From assembly GCF_024347295.1 (NCBI RefSeq), contig NZ_AP025458.1, forward strand, positions 620,001-684,000: a DNA stretch of 64,000 nt. The letters run 5' to 3'. The stretch is from Vibrio artabrorum. GTDB taxonomy: Bacteria; Pseudomonadota; Gammaproteobacteria; Enterobacterales; Vibrionaceae. The notes below the pieces were generated by a model that did not search any database, was not told where the DNA came from, and saw only the letters and a list, made by a program, of their open reading frames with translations. The position numbers and the translations under genes are program-made. This document shows, in pieces, positions 43,700 through 54,012 of this stretch (within the stretch, counting starts at the first letter, position 1; each line of letters starts with the position of its first letter).

Positions 43700-45253
43700 A
43701 TGACTAAAAATATTCATGACCAACGTATTCTAATTCTGGACTTCGGTTCTCAATACACACAGCTAGTCGCTCGTCGTATTCGTGAGATCGGTGTTTACTG
43801 TGAACTTTGGAGCTGGGACGTAGAAGAAGCGGATATTCGTGAATTCAAACCAGACGGTATCATCCTATCTGGTGGCCCTGAAAGTGTAACGGAAGAGAAC
43901 TCTCCGCGTGCACCTCAGTACGTATTTGATTCTGGTGTTCCTGTTTTCGGTATCTGCTACGGCATGCAAACCATGGCTGAGCAACTTGGCGGTAAAGTCG
44001 CAACGTCTACCGAGCGTGAGTTCGGCTACGCAGCGGTACAAGTGACGGGTGAATCGGCACTTTTCGCTGACCTTGAGTCGACTCAAGATGTTTGGATGAG
44101 CCACGGTGACAAAGTGGTTGAGATCCCTGCTGATTTCACAAAGATCGCTGAAACAGACACTTGCCCATACGCAGCAATGGCAAACGAAGAGAAGAAGTAC
44201 TACGGTGTACAATTCCACCCAGAAGTAACACACACTAAGAACGGCCTAAAAATGCTAGAGAACTTCGTTCTTAATGCATGTGGTTGTGAAGGCCTGTGGA
44301 CTTCAGCTTCAATCATTGAAGATGCCGTTGCACGTATTAAAGAACAAGTAGGTGACGACGAAGTTATCCTTGGTCTTTCTGGTGGTGTTGATTCATCTGT
44401 CGTTGCGATGCTGGCTCACCGCGCTATCGGCGACAAATTAACATGTGTATTTGTAGATAACGGCCTTCTTCGTCTGAACGAAGCTGAGCAGGTTATGGAT
44501 ATGTTCGGCAACAAGTTTGGCCTAAACATCATCAAAGTCGATGCAGAGCAACGCTTCCTTGACGCTCTAGAAGGCGAAGCTGAACCAGAAGCTAAGCGTA
44601 AGATCATCGGTCACGTATTCGTTGATATCTTCGATGAAGAGTCTAAGAAACTGAAGAATGCTAAATGGCTTGCTCAGGGTACTATCTACCCAGACGTCAT
44701 TGAGTCTGCTGCATCTAAGACCGGTAAAGCACACGTAATCAAATCTCACCACAACGTTGGTGGTCTTCCTGATGATATGGAAATGGGTCTTGTTGAGCCT
44801 CTACGTGAGCTATTCAAAGATGAAGTACGTAAGATCGGTCTAGAGCTTGGTCTTCCATACAACATGCTTTACCGCCACCCATTCCCGGGTCCAGGTCTAG
44901 GTGTTCGTGTACTTGGCGAAGTGAAGAAAGAGTACTGTGATTTACTGCGTCGTGCTGATGCTATCTTCATTGAAGAGCTTCACGCTGCTGACCTTTACCA
45001 CAAAGTATCTCAAGCATTCACGGTATTCCTACCAGTGCGTTCAGTGGGTGTAATGGGCGATGGCCGTAAGTACGATTGGGTAGTCTCTCTACGTGCTGTA
45101 GAAACTATCGACTTCATGACGGCTCACTGGGCACACCTACCATACGATTTCCTAGGTAAGGTATCTAACCGTATTATCAACGAAGTTAACGGCATTTCAC
45201 GTGTTGTTTACGATATTTCTGGTAAGCCACCAGCCACTATCGAGTGGGAATAA
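43700..45253 (+). CDS. guaA: GuaA, GMP synthase (glutamine-hydrolysing)
   Basis: A 517-residue two-domain enzyme. The N-terminal amidotransferase has the nucleophile in [11 protein letters not shown] and the His/Glu pair in [11 protein letters not shown]. The synthetase domain has the PP-loop [13 protein letters not shown], and the dimerisation domain ends KPPATIEWE. It aminates XMP to GMP. Confidence 0.98.
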   Translation: MTKNIHDQRILILDFGSQYTQLVARRIREIGVYCELWSWDVEEADIREFKPDGIILSGGPESVTEENSPRAPQYVFDSGVPVFGICYGMQTMAEQLGGKVATSTEREFGYAAVQVTGESALFADLESTQDVWMSHGDKVVEIPADFTKIAETDTCPYAAMANEEKKYYGVQFHPEVTHTKNGLKMLENFVLNACGCEGLWTSASIIEDAVARIKEQVGDDEVILGLSGGVDSSVVAMLAHRAIGDKLTCVFVDNGLLRLNEAEQVMDMFGNKFGLNIIKVDAEQRFLDALEGEAEPEAKRKIIGHVFVDIFDEESKKLKNAKWLAQGTIYPDVIESAASKTGKAHVIKSHHNVGGLPDDMEMGLVEPLRELFKDEVRKIGLELGLPYNMLYRHPFPGPGLGVRVLGEVKKEYCDLLRRADAIFIEELHAADLYHKVSQAFTVFLPVRSVGVMGDGRKYDWVVSLRAVETIDFMTAHWAHLPYDFLGKVSNRIINEVNGISRVVYDISGKPPATIEWE

Positions 45254-45287
45254 TCTCTTAGAGATTTAACCAACTTTGACTAAGATC

Positions 45288-45320
45288 TTAAGCCTCGAAC
45301 TCAGTTCGGGGCTTTTTTTA
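45288..45320 (+). terminator. Intrinsic terminator after guaA
   Basis: AAGCCTCGAA / TTCGGGGCTT stem (one T-G pair) with a 5-base loop and a T-run. Confidence 0.85.
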
Positions 45321-45541
45321 TTAAGACTCAAAGCATGAAGGGGCGGTAACTGACGATCAGAAAATCAATCGTTCGGAAACTCGATATCGCTTTAAGAAAA
45401 CATGAGATGTACCGTTGCGTTGAACGAAACATAAAACTATCACTCGCACTTTTTATAAATTCATATCGCAACGACTAGGCCATTTCACATGTGCGGCATA
45501 CTCTTTAATGGACTTATTAAGGACAGATAAGAGAATCCATC

Positions 45542-47206
45542 ATGTTAAAAATCAAATATTTGGCAACAGTGGTTGGCTGCACATTGGCAGCACACAGTTA
45601 CGCGTCTTTGAATATCCAACCTGATCCGCAAAATCCGAATGGTTACCTTGTTGAAAAGTCAGCCCTACAAGCGGCTGAACAAGCGAAAACGTCCGATCCT
45701 ATGTATGCGATTTGGTCACAAGCACTGCAGACTCGCCCCAACAGTATTGTTGAAGCGATTGAGCCTGGCTTAGCCTCTAACCCCGAAAACGTGAAACGAG
45801 TCGAGCGTGTATTCCCTCAATCTGAATGGGATTTTCTCACTCAGATGGCAGCACCAGAATATACTTATACTCGCTTTTTACGTGCGATTGGTAAATTTCC
45901 CGCCTTCTGTGGAGAGTATACCGATGGCCGTGATTCCGACGCCATTTGTAAGAAATCCATTATCACGGCCTTTGCTCATTTCTCACAAGAGACGGGCGGC
46001 CATATCGCGATAGACAACACCTCTGATAACCCATTAGCTCTCGAAGAGTGGCAGCAAGCGCTGGTGCATGTTCGTGAAATGGGTTGGTCGGAAGGCCAAG
46101 AAGGTTACACCACTGGTTGTGGTCAGAACGATTGGCAGAATACTCGCTGGCCATGTGCTGCGGGGCAGGGTTACTTCGGACGTGGTGCTAAACAACTTTC
46201 TTACCATTTTAATTACGGCGCGTTCTCTGAAGTGATGTTTGATGGTGATGCGACGGTGCTTCTCAATAATCCGGGCTTAGTGGCGGACTCTTGGTTGAAC
46301 TTAGCTTCTGCTATTTGGTTCTTCCTTACCCCTCAAGCCCCTAAACCCGCTATGCTGCATGTTATTGACCGCACATGGGCGCCATCTCAACGCGAATTGG
46401 ATGCCGGCATTGGTTATGGGTTTGGTACCACAATCAACGTGATTAATGGTGGTATCGAGTGTGGGGAGCAGAACAAAGATAAAGGCCAACCCGTTAACCG
46501 CATTCGTTACTGGGAAGGCTTAGCAGCGCACTATGAAATTCCTATAGAAGCGGATGAAGTCAATACTTGTTGGCAGCAAACGCCTTACGGAAGCTTGAAC
46601 CTCAACGGTGCAACCGATGTGCTATACACCAACTGGGATGGCAACTGGAAATACTATGCAGATCGTCCTGAAGGTAATTCGTTTGAGTGTGATCTTGTTG
46701 GTTTCCAAACGGCATACTCCGCCCTGGTGGCTGGCGATTACGAGAAGTGTGTGACCAATTTTTATGGGTCACATGCGAGTTGGCCGGAAGTGAAAGTGGT
46801 CGATAAGCTGGATCCGGTAGACCCTGGAACGGATCCTGGTGGTAATGGTTGGAGTGCGACCAAGGTTTACAACGCGGGTGACCAAGTGACTCATAATGGC
46901 GCAACCTACGAAGCGAAATGGTGGACACAAGGGGATGACCCTGCCAATGGCGGCCCTTGGAAATTAGTGGCGGGTGAGCTACCACCGCCAGTTGTAACAG
47001 ACCCCGATCCAGTCGAGCCGAATCCGGTAGACCCAACACCTGTTGACCCATCGGTGTTTATCACATGGCAAGCGGGTGTTAGCCAGGTGAGTAACGGTGA
47101 CAAAGTGACACATAACGGTAAGTGCTTCGTGGCCAAAAACGGCCCGGGTGTATGGGAAAGCCCGGTTCAATCGAATTGGTTTTGGGATGAAATCAGTTGT
47201 CATTAA
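45542..47206 (+). CDS. Secreted GH19 chitinase with C-terminal chitin-binding domains
   Basis: A 554-residue exported enzyme. After a signal peptide (about 1-21, ending SYAS) the GH19 catalytic domain spans about 85-410, with catalytic acid E150 in HFSQETGGH, the substrate-cleft motif [17 protein letters not shown] and INGGIECG. A Pro/Asp-rich linker joins a CBM5/12 domain ([20 protein letters not shown], about 441-475), and after a second (PVDP)n linker comes another CBM5/12-like module (about 505-554). It hydrolyses chitin outside the cell; the gene stands alone. Confidence 0.92.
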   Translation: MLKIKYLATVVGCTLAAHSYASLNIQPDPQNPNGYLVEKSALQAAEQAKTSDPMYAIWSQALQTRPNSIVEAIEPGLASNPENVKRVERVFPQSEWDFLTQMAAPEYTYTRFLRAIGKFPAFCGEYTDGRDSDAICKKSIITAFAHFSQETGGHIAIDNTSDNPLALEEWQQALVHVREMGWSEGQEGYTTGCGQNDWQNTRWPCAAGQGYFGRGAKQLSYHFNYGAFSEVMFDGDATVLLNNPGLVADSWLNLASAIWFFLTPQAPKPAMLHVIDRTWAPSQRELDAGIGYGFGTTINVINGGIECGEQNKDKGQPVNRIRYWEGLAAHYEIPIEADEVNTCWQQTPYGSLNLNGATDVLYTNWDGNWKYYADRPEGNSFECDLVGFQTAYSALVAGDYEKCVTNFYGSHASWPEVKVVDKLDPVDPGTDPGGNGWSATKVYNAGDQVTHNGATYEAKWWTQGDDPANGGPWKLVAGELPPPVVTDPDPVEPNPVDPTPVDPSVFITWQAGVSQVSNGDKVTHNGKCFVAKNGPGVWESPVQSNWFWDEISCH

Positions 47207-47276
47207 TGCCTGAACTCACCGAGTTTTTGCGCCATTAGTTTCTACTTTGAGTTATCTGACGCATTTTTAAATTAGC

Positions 47277-47309
47277 AAAAGCCGGAAGTATTCAACTTTC
47301 GGCTTTTTG
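47277..47309 (+). terminator. Intrinsic terminator after the chitinase gene
   Basis: AAAAGCCGGAAGT and ACTTTCGGCTTTT pair (one G-U) over a 5-base loop, with T-run. The rest of the 514-bp gap to satP (47310-47720) shows AT-rich promoter-like sequence but no gene I can support. Confidence 0.85.
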
Positions 47310-47720
47310 GTCTACGCATCGAGCTGCAAATGTTGTGTTTAAGTGGGATATAACATTACCTATTATTCCGTTAGACAATATTGATGCCACCGTCGGCGGA
47401 GTGGTTATATGCTTCACGGATATCATCACGGTATAGCGATAAATAAAGAGGGCTAGGGCACGGGTCATAAAAAAGCCGCTATTAGGGCGACAGTCTCGTC
47501 AGCCTTCAAACTGGTATTTCAACCGTCATTTCTCACCACGAGGGGAGGGATTTTAGTGAGCAGAATTGGCGTATTATGACACTGTATTTTTAATGCGTGT
47601 ATTTGTGCAATCTTAGTTTGCGTCTGATCTGTTACCTAATTGTGTGGTTTATCGATTAAAATTTTCTTACAACTATTATCGGTTTTTTTTAATCAATCAT
47701 TTCAATAAGGTAAATTCGCA

Positions 47721-48314
47721 ATGTCGACCAAACTAGCTAACCCAGCGCCATTAGGCTTAACGGGTTTCGGTATGACCACCATTCTTCTTAATATCCACAA
47801 TGCAGGTTTCTTTCCAATGGATTCAATGATCCTTGCGATGGGTATTTTTTATGGTGGTTTGAGCCAAGTTATCGTGGGCACTATGTGTTTCAAACGTGGT
47901 GACACGTTCGGTACAACAGCGTTTACTTCTTACGGCCTATTCTGGCTGTCTTTAGTTGGATTGATTGTAATGCCTTACATGGGGCTACCAGCAAGCCCAG
48001 CAAGCTTCATGGGTTGGTACCTATTGTTATGGGGTATCTTTACCGGCTTCATGTTCATCGGTTCTCTATGCTACCCAGTAGCGAAGCAAGTGGTATTTGG
48101 TTCACTGACCATCTTGTTCTTCCTACTGGCTGCGAATCATTTCACAGGCAACGCACTGATCGGCACTATCGCTGGCTTTGAAGGTATCTTCTGTGGTGCT
48201 TCTGCTATTTACTTTGCAATGGCACAAGTGATCAACAACGAATACGGCCGTACCGTTCTGCCTATTGGTGAGAAGAAAGCACCTCAACTAGCACCTCAAG
48301 AAATTGCAGCGTAA
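47721..48314 (+). CDS. satP: SatP-type acetate/succinate transporter
   Basis: A 197-residue membrane protein of the GPR1/FUN34/YaaH family, with the signature [14 protein letters not shown] near residues 7-20 and six hydrophobic helices. It likely moves acetate or succinate with protons. AAGGTAA precedes the ATG. Confidence 0.92.
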   Translation: MSTKLANPAPLGLTGFGMTTILLNIHNAGFFPMDSMILAMGIFYGGLSQVIVGTMCFKRGDTFGTTAFTSYGLFWLSLVGLIVMPYMGLPASPASFMGWYLLLWGIFTGFMFIGSLCYPVAKQVVFGSLTILFFLLAANHFTGNALIGTIAGFEGIFCGASAIYFAMAQVINNEYGRTVLPIGEKKAPQLAPQEIAA

Positions 48315-48390
48315 ACGCTTAATATTGAGAAAAACGGTTTATTGTGAACAATCCATCGTTTGACGAGTGACTGGTAACAGAGAAAATAAG

Positions 48391-48423
48391 AGGGGTTAGC
48401 CGAAATGGTTAACCCCTTTTTTA
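48391..48423 (+). terminator. Intrinsic terminator after satP
   Basis: AGGGGTTAGCC and GGTTAACCCCT form an 11-bp stem (one G-U) over a 5-base loop, then a T-run. Confidence 0.85.
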
Positions 48424-48539
48424 TGTGCGAGGGAAAGTTCTCAATTTATTAAATCGTTCGATGTATTCAAACAATCTTAAGATGCGGGTTGCTTATCGGT
48501 TGAGTGTTTACCGCCTCTGCTTCAGGAGACTTATCGGTT

Positions 48540-49910
48540 TTAAACTACGCTAAAACCTTTTCTGACCAAAGCTTGAGTGAAATCCGATTGAGTATTTGGC
48601 TCACCGTGGATCAAATGCACCTCTTTTGGCTGAACAGATATCCCTTCTATAAATCGACAAAGATCCTCTTTATCCGCATGAGCCGAATAACCAGACATGC
48701 CATGGATTTGAGCGTTAACCTCAACGTCTTTGTTATCAATAACAACCTGCATTTCGCCTTGTTGCAGCTCTCGCCCGAGGGTGCCGTGCGCTTGATAGCC
48801 CGCTAAGATGACATCGGTCCTTTTATCGGCAAGTAAGGCGGATAAGTAATTCATTATTCTGCCACCCTGACACATGCCAGAAGCGGCGACCACAATCGCG
48901 GGTTCACCTGTCGACTTGAGGCGATTCACGATTTTCTTGTGCATCCGATGTCCATCAACCGTAATGCACTGCTCAAAAGCAAGGGGGTGACGTTTCATTT
49001 CTAGACGCTGCTTAGCTTCTTGTCCCCACAACTCTTTAAAGCGTCGGTAGGAGCGTGTCACTTTCTCTGCCATAGGAGAGTCGAGGATGATAGGAATATC
49101 GCGACTGAGTTGATGCTCAAAGATCAGGTGTTCGATATCAAACAGCAGCTCCTGTGTTCTGCCAATGCTAAAAGCTGGAATGAGGATAACGCCACCATCG
49201 AGTAGGGAGCGATCAATGATCGCTTTGAGACGCTCAGACCGCGTCGCAATATCATCATGTGTACTGGTGCCATAAGTGGATTCGATAAACAGATAATCGG
49301 CTTGCTGTGGTGACTTTGGATCCGGCAGCAGTGGTGTGTTACTCGGGCCCAAGTCGCCAGAAAACACAACTACTTCTTGGTTGGGTAACTTAATCTCGAT
49401 ATAGGCGGAACCTAAGATGTGCCCAGCAGGTTGAAAGCGAGCATGCAGAGTATTTGGCCTATGATGATCCTTTCCGTTGTTTTGCTGTTTAGACGTGATT
49501 GGAAACCATTCCCCGTAAGGCTTGGGAGCAACTAACGAATGAATTTTTTTGAGTATCAGCTTCGACTGTTTATTGCTGAGTCCTTGCAGCTTTAAGCCAT
49601 CCTCAATCATTAAAGGGGCGAGTTCAGCGGTGGCTTGCGTGCAATAAATGGGTTGGTTAAATCCACTGGCAAGTAACCAAGGTAAGCGGCCAATATGATC
49701 AATGTGAGTATGGGTCAGCAGCAGAGCGTTAAGGTGGGACGTTGCAAATTCAATATCAAGAGGGCGAGCATCCGCACCTTGAAGCTTTTTATCTTGAAGA
49801 TCTAAACCTTGAAAAAGGCCACAATCGATGAGCACCGCTTGGCCTGAATCTCTTAGCTCGTGACAAGATCCGGTGACGCTATGTTTGCCGCCATGGTGAA
49901 TCACTTCCAT
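48540..49910 (-). CDS. Metallo-beta-lactamase/beta-CASP RNase-like protein
   Basis: A 456-residue protein of the CPSF73/YSH1-like group. The metal site H67-T-H69-I-D71-H72 sits in LLTHTHIDHIG, further ligands in QPAGHILGSAY and VFSGDLGPSN, and beta-CASP motifs in VILIPAFSIGRTQELL, VVAASGMCQGG and GYSAHADKEDL. The C-terminal HLIHGEPNTQSDF closes the metal site. RNA endo- or exonuclease activity is known for the family. It is unlinked to neighbours. Confidence 0.88.
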   Translation of the reverse strand: MEVIHHGGKHSVTGSCHELRDSGQAVLIDCGLFQGLDLQDKKLQGADARPLDIEFATSHLNALLLTHTHIDHIGRLPWLLASGFNQPIYCTQATAELAPLMIEDGLKLQGLSNKQSKLILKKIHSLVAPKPYGEWFPITSKQQNNGKDHHRPNTLHARFQPAGHILGSAYIEIKLPNQEVVVFSGDLGPSNTPLLPDPKSPQQADYLFIESTYGTSTHDDIATRSERLKAIIDRSLLDGGVILIPAFSIGRTQELLFDIEHLIFEHQLSRDIPIILDSPMAEKVTRSYRRFKELWGQEAKQRLEMKRHPLAFEQCITVDGHRMHKKIVNRLKSTGEPAIVVAASGMCQGGRIMNYLSALLADKRTDVILAGYQAHGTLGRELQQGEMQVVIDNKDVEVNAQIHGMSGYSAHADKEDLCRFIEGISVQPKEVHLIHGEPNTQSDFTQALVRKGFSVV

Positions 49911-50057
49911 TGTTTACTCCCATTGCTCGATAAAGCTGTGAACGCCTGTTTCTATTTTGCGGATAAGCGCCAGCATGTAAAACAAGAACAATGAGAGTTG
50001 CGATCCTTGAGCGTCTTTTTAAGTAATTGAGCGATGACTCAGCATGGTCGTTGTGAG

Positions 50058-50825
50058 TTAGTTTGTAGAAGAATGATCTGAATCCAATTCTGGGTTTTGT
50101 TGCGCCTCTAAACGAGCGATTTCGGCATCCAACGCCGCTATTTTCTCAGCCATCAATGCATGACAACGATCGGCCAACTCTCTTGCATCACTAAGCTCGT
50201 ACCCTGTCACATCGATAGGCTCCAGCATCTCGGTGATCACGATGCCATTATTGGCTCGATTAAAGTCGATCTTATTGTGTGTGGTGCTGGTACACATTGG
50301 GGTGATAGGCACGCCAGCTTGAATTGCCATTCGAAAAGCGCCCGTTTTGAACGGCAGTAGTCCACGCCCTTTACTACGGGTTCCTTCTGGGTAAATCCAA
50401 ACAGACAGATCTCTCTGATGAATCGCTGCAGCCACTTGCTTGATGGTATTACGCGCTTTGGACTTGTCTTCGCGATTAATCAAAATGTTACCGGTGATCC
50501 AATACAATAGGCCAAAGAAAGGTATGTACAATAAATCGCGCTTGCCTAATGAAACGGTGCGAGGTCTTAGCATTCCTGGATCGGTCGCAAAGTCCAGTAT
50601 GCTTTGGTGGTTAGAGATGTAGACGCTTTTTTCGGGAGTCGGCGCATTGTCTAGGCCGCGCTGCACCAGTTTTACGCCGATGATCTTGTGGAGCTGATTG
50701 AACCAGCGGCAGAAAACGTACACATGCTTAGGGTTCTTAGGGCTAAATAAGCAGTAAACAAAAGCACATAGCGTGGTGAAAATAATAAACACCGTAGCCA
50801 AAATAATACGAAGAACAGCCAGCAC
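50058..50825 (-). CDS. plsC: PlsC-type 1-acyl-sn-glycerol-3-phosphate acyltransferase
   Basis: A GTG start at 50825 is chosen: AAGGAG lies 6 bp upstream, giving 255 residues. An N-terminal membrane helix (about 2-28) precedes the acyltransferase motifs NHQSILD (H73/D78) and IYPEGTRSKGRG. It makes phosphatidic acid at the inner membrane. The Glu/Ala-rich C-terminal tail is probably helical. Since Vibrios often have several paralogues, the exact symbol is uncertain. Confidence 0.87.
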   Translation of the reverse strand: MLAVLRIILATVFIIFTTLCAFVYCLFSPKNPKHVYVFCRWFNQLHKIIGVKLVQRGLDNAPTPEKSVYISNHQSILDFATDPGMLRPRTVSLGKRDLLYIPFFGLLYWITGNILINREDKSKARNTIKQVAAAIHQRDLSVWIYPEGTRSKGRGLLPFKTGAFRMAIQAGVPITPMCTSTTHNKIDFNRANNGIVITEMLEPIDVTGYELSDARELADRCHALMAEKIAALDAEIARLEAQQNPELDSDHSSTN

Positions 50826-51020
50826 AATACACTCCTTACTCACTATATGATTGCAGTGATTAAATAGTTTAGGTGTTTAAAGTTTTCACTCTATTTAACT
50901 GAATTGCAATAATTAACTGTAATAGGGGGCTATTTTTAGATTTTTATATAAAACAAGCACTAAAATGAGTGTTTGGCTTAGCAGTCAAGCTTACACGTGT
51001 TCACCAGTAATAGCTTATGA

Positions 51021-51959
51021 TCACCAATACTGTTTATTTGGATCCGATTTTTCTACCCATTCCGGATCTTGACGCGATTCTAAGTAGAGTTGTAGGCCGT
51101 TATAAGACATAAAAGCAGCAGGACCGCCGAGGTGTTCGAAATAGTCAAAATACTCATCTTCGAGAGCACACAGGTGGGCCAAATCTTTAACCTTGTTAGC
51201 CAGCGCCCACTGAATGGCAAATACAGGCGCTATTGCCCCTAAAATATTCACCTCTTCGACGTTTGGGTTAAACATGGAATTCGCTTGCTCAAGCAATATC
51301 TCTTCTTGTTCAGACTCCTGTTGCAGCACCTCTTCGATGATCTCCGAGCGCTTGGTATTGGAGACACTCTTGTTGAGCTTGGCGATTCGCAGTGCGTAGC
51401 TAAATCGGTCTGAGGAAACGATGTCGACAAGCTGCGACAACAGCTCTTTGTCTACACCCGCTGCTTTGGTGAAATAGTCGATACATGAATTGATTGAGGC
51501 ATAACGCGTACCGTCAAACTCAAAGCCACTGGTTTCGTCGTATACCTCAAGTGGGATGTCATCAACCGACAAAGGCCAGCCTTTATAATCGACGCGTTGC
51601 TTGGCAATTTGATACATCTTCCAAGCGCTGCGTCCAAACCCACCAAGTGTCGAGCCCGAGAAATCAGAATCAATAAGCTCTTGCTCCGTCCAGTTCTCAC
51701 CGATGCCAAGGTGCTTAGCGTACTTGTCTATCAGAGTGTGTTTTATCTGATCGCGCACCGACCAAATTGAGGTCAGATTCTTTGAATAGTTAATTCTCGC
51801 GCACTCATTACAAGCCGGCAGTGCTATCGGTAAATGGCCAATCTTGGCAACTGCCTGCGCAGTCTTAGGAAATTCAACAACGTTACTGGAAGGTTCACCA
51901 CAAAACCAACAGGTGTGGCGTAGATTGAACGGGGTATCTATGTGTGAGTATGTGTTCAT
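51021..51959 (-). CDS. Protein of unknown function with N-terminal zinc-ribbon-like cysteines
   Basis: A 312-residue protein I do not recognise. Two CxxC pairs, C17-x2-C20 (HTCWFCGEPS) and C50-x2-C53 (PACNECARIN), look like a zinc ribbon or treble-clef knuckle of the kind seen in HNH-type nucleases, but no HNH residues are evident. An acidic helical stretch occurs at about 210-240 (EEVLQQESEQEEILLEQ). No signal peptide or membrane segment. It is divergent from the methyltransferase-HNH gene across a gap with a hexanucleotide repeat. Confidence 0.6.
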   Translation of the reverse strand: MNTYSHIDTPFNLRHTCWFCGEPSSNVVEFPKTAQAVAKIGHLPIALPACNECARINYSKNLTSIWSVRDQIKHTLIDKYAKHLGIGENWTEQELIDSDFSGSTLGGFGRSAWKMYQIAKQRVDYKGWPLSVDDIPLEVYDETSGFEFDGTRYASINSCIDYFTKAAGVDKELLSQLVDIVSSDRFSYALRIAKLNKSVSNTKRSEIIEEVLQQESEQEEILLEQANSMFNPNVEEVNILGAIAPVFAIQWALANKVKDLAHLCALEDEYFDYFEHLGGPAAFMSYNGLQLYLESRQDPEWVEKSDPNKQYW

Positions 51960-52039
51960 TAGTCTTTATCAGCTAGGTGCTTGAGGCGAGTTAATCATCT
52001 TCAAACAATTATCTCTGTTCGCACGTCACCTTGCACCTT

Positions 52040-52067
52040 GTTTGTTTTTGTTTTTGTTTTTGTTTTG
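52040..52067. repeat. Hexanucleotide microsatellite (GTTTTT)n
   Basis: Three exact GTTTTT units at 52044-52061, flanked by imperfect units, between two divergent genes (51959 and 52242). Such tracts can slip during replication. Confidence 0.75.
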
Positions 52068-52241
52068 CTGACGAAACTGATTCACGATGTGACTCGCCTG
52101 ATGACATCATTCGGTGGATATTGATATAAAACAATCACTAATGATTAAGGTTGATTGGTGTAGCTGAACTTACATGAGCTGCTAGCAATCACCCAAGCTC
52201 CCGATTACTATTGAGACAGACTCCTTACTCCAATAGCGCAT

Positions 52242-53954
52242 ATGTCCTCATCGATTCCTTTTTACGATAAAAATGCTCACATACTTTGTGAACAGTACAA
52301 CTCAGTGGCGTTCGAGACGGTGCATAAAAGCTGGCAAGCTTATTGGCCTTTAGAGGGCGATAAAGTATTAGATGTCGGTGCAGGGAGCGGTCGTGATGCG
52401 CTATGGATGTACAAAGCCGGAGGTGATGTTATTGCGATAGAACCAAGTGCTTCACTACGCGAACAAGGCTCTAAATATACAGGCCCAAGTGTTACCTGGA
52501 TTGATGATTCACTTCCCTCCCTTAGCCGCACCGAAAACCTCGGAATGCGTTTTGACTTGATATTGGTCAGTGCGGTTTGGATGCATCTCGCCCCGTCTCA
52601 TCGAGAGCGTGCATTTAGAAAGCTGTCTAACTTACTCGCTCCAAACGGCAAGTTGGTGATCACTCTGCGTCATGGGGAGTTTCAAGACAGTCGACAAGGC
52701 TATCAAGTATCGGTTGAAGAGCTTGAGCGTTTATCAAAAAACAGTGCCTTGTTAGTTCGTCATGTCGATGATAGCCAAGATACATTGAACCGCAGTGAAG
52801 TGTGGTGGCAAACCGTGGTGATGACATTGCCAGACGATGGCTCCGGTGATTTGAACAAGGTGCGCCACATTATTGTTAATGACAACAAGTCGGCCACATA
52901 CAAGTTGGCTTTGTTGAGAACATTACTGCGAATTGCGGATGCGCATTCAGGCGCTGTGATTGATCGAACGGATGGAAAAATTTCTCTACCAGTGGGTTTG
53001 GTCGCTCTATATTGGGTTAGGCAGTTTAAGCGTTTGATTGATATCGATATCGGTGGTACTGGGATTCAGCAAAATAGCAGCACAACGAAGGGACTTGGGT
53101 TCGTAAAAGAGGATGGTTGGAATAAACTCAAACACCTAAGTGCTGATGATCTAGCGATAGGCGCTATGTTTCTCGGCGATGAAGCCAAGGCTCTACAAAA
53201 GCTATTTTCACAAACGATCAGTACCATTAAATCAGGACCTGTGACTTTTATTTATCAAGGTTCGAAAGACAACCGGCTATTCGATATATACCCACCTCAG
53301 AAACGACGGAAAAATCGAGAATCGTTGGTCATTGATAGTGAGTTCTTAGCAAGCTTTGGTTATTTCGCTCTCGATGAAAGCTTGTGGGAGTGCTTTAGAA
53401 TCTACCACTCTTGGATTGAACCGCTGGTGGTCAATCAATGGGTCATGGAGATGCAGCGTTTCGAGTTGAACCGACAGCGAAGTATCTCACTACAGACTTA
53501 TCACGACTGCTTGGTATGGATCGATCAAAACCACGATACTCGTGATGTGCGTAAACGTGTCGAGCAACTTAGATCTAATCATGCCGACATTGTCAGCGTC
53601 TGGAGTGGAAAATCATTAAAAAATGAGTATCACGTTGATCACTGTTTGCCTTTCGCTTACTGGCCAAACAACGATAAGTGGAACCTCTTTCCAACGACGA
53701 GCAAAGAGAACCTAAGCAAAAGTGATAAAGTTCCAACCGCAGAAAAGCTGCGCTCGTCTAAGTCGCGAATTCTAGCGTGGTGGCAACTCGCATGGAACGA
53801 TTCTGCTCATTTTGAACAACAATTCTTTTCAGAAGCAGTGCTTTCGCTGCCTAATATTCCACCACAGTGTCGAGATTTTGAAGAGGTGTTCGATGCAATG
53901 GGATTGCAAGTGCGTGGAGTAAAAAGCCGACTGTTGATTAGAGAGTGGCACTGA
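52242..53954 (+). CDS. SAM methyltransferase fused to an HNH nuclease domain
   Basis: A 570-residue fusion. The N-terminal class I methyltransferase (about 20-195) has motif I VLDVGAGSGRDALWM (42-56) and an acidic residue ending strand 2 in VIAIEPS. A middle region of about 230 residues (205-440) is unassigned. The C-terminal HNH motif reads EYHVDHCLPFAYW (D466/H467), then KWNLFPTTSKENLSKSD (N481, N490, K493). A Cys pair before the motif is lacking. A self-modifying restriction or anti-phage role is plausible, but not shown by sequence. Confidence 0.75.
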   Translation: MSSSIPFYDKNAHILCEQYNSVAFETVHKSWQAYWPLEGDKVLDVGAGSGRDALWMYKAGGDVIAIEPSASLREQGSKYTGPSVTWIDDSLPSLSRTENLGMRFDLILVSAVWMHLAPSHRERAFRKLSNLLAPNGKLVITLRHGEFQDSRQGYQVSVEELERLSKNSALLVRHVDDSQDTLNRSEVWWQTVVMTLPDDGSGDLNKVRHIIVNDNKSATYKLALLRTLLRIADAHSGAVIDRTDGKISLPVGLVALYWVRQFKRLIDIDIGGTGIQQNSSTTKGLGFVKEDGWNKLKHLSADDLAIGAMFLGDEAKALQKLFSQTISTIKSGPVTFIYQGSKDNRLFDIYPPQKRRKNRESLVIDSEFLASFGYFALDESLWECFRIYHSWIEPLVVNQWVMEMQRFELNRQRSISLQTYHDCLVWIDQNHDTRDVRKRVEQLRSNHADIVSVWSGKSLKNEYHVDHCLPFAYWPNNDKWNLFPTTSKENLSKSDKVPTAEKLRSSKSRILAWWQLAWNDSAHFEQQFFSEAVLSLPNIPPQCRDFEEVFDAMGLQVRGVKSRLLIREWH

Positions 53955-54012
53955 TCATTAAATGGGTTAGCTATCTCAAATAGCCCTCAACAAACTCATC
54001 ATCGAGAACATA

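Noticed and set aside
47292..47468. Minus-strand frame of 58 codons (starts MTRALALFIYRYTVM) between chitinase and satP
   Set aside because: It has no ribosome site, overlaps the chitinase terminator, and an alternative frame is as open. Composition does not look coding.
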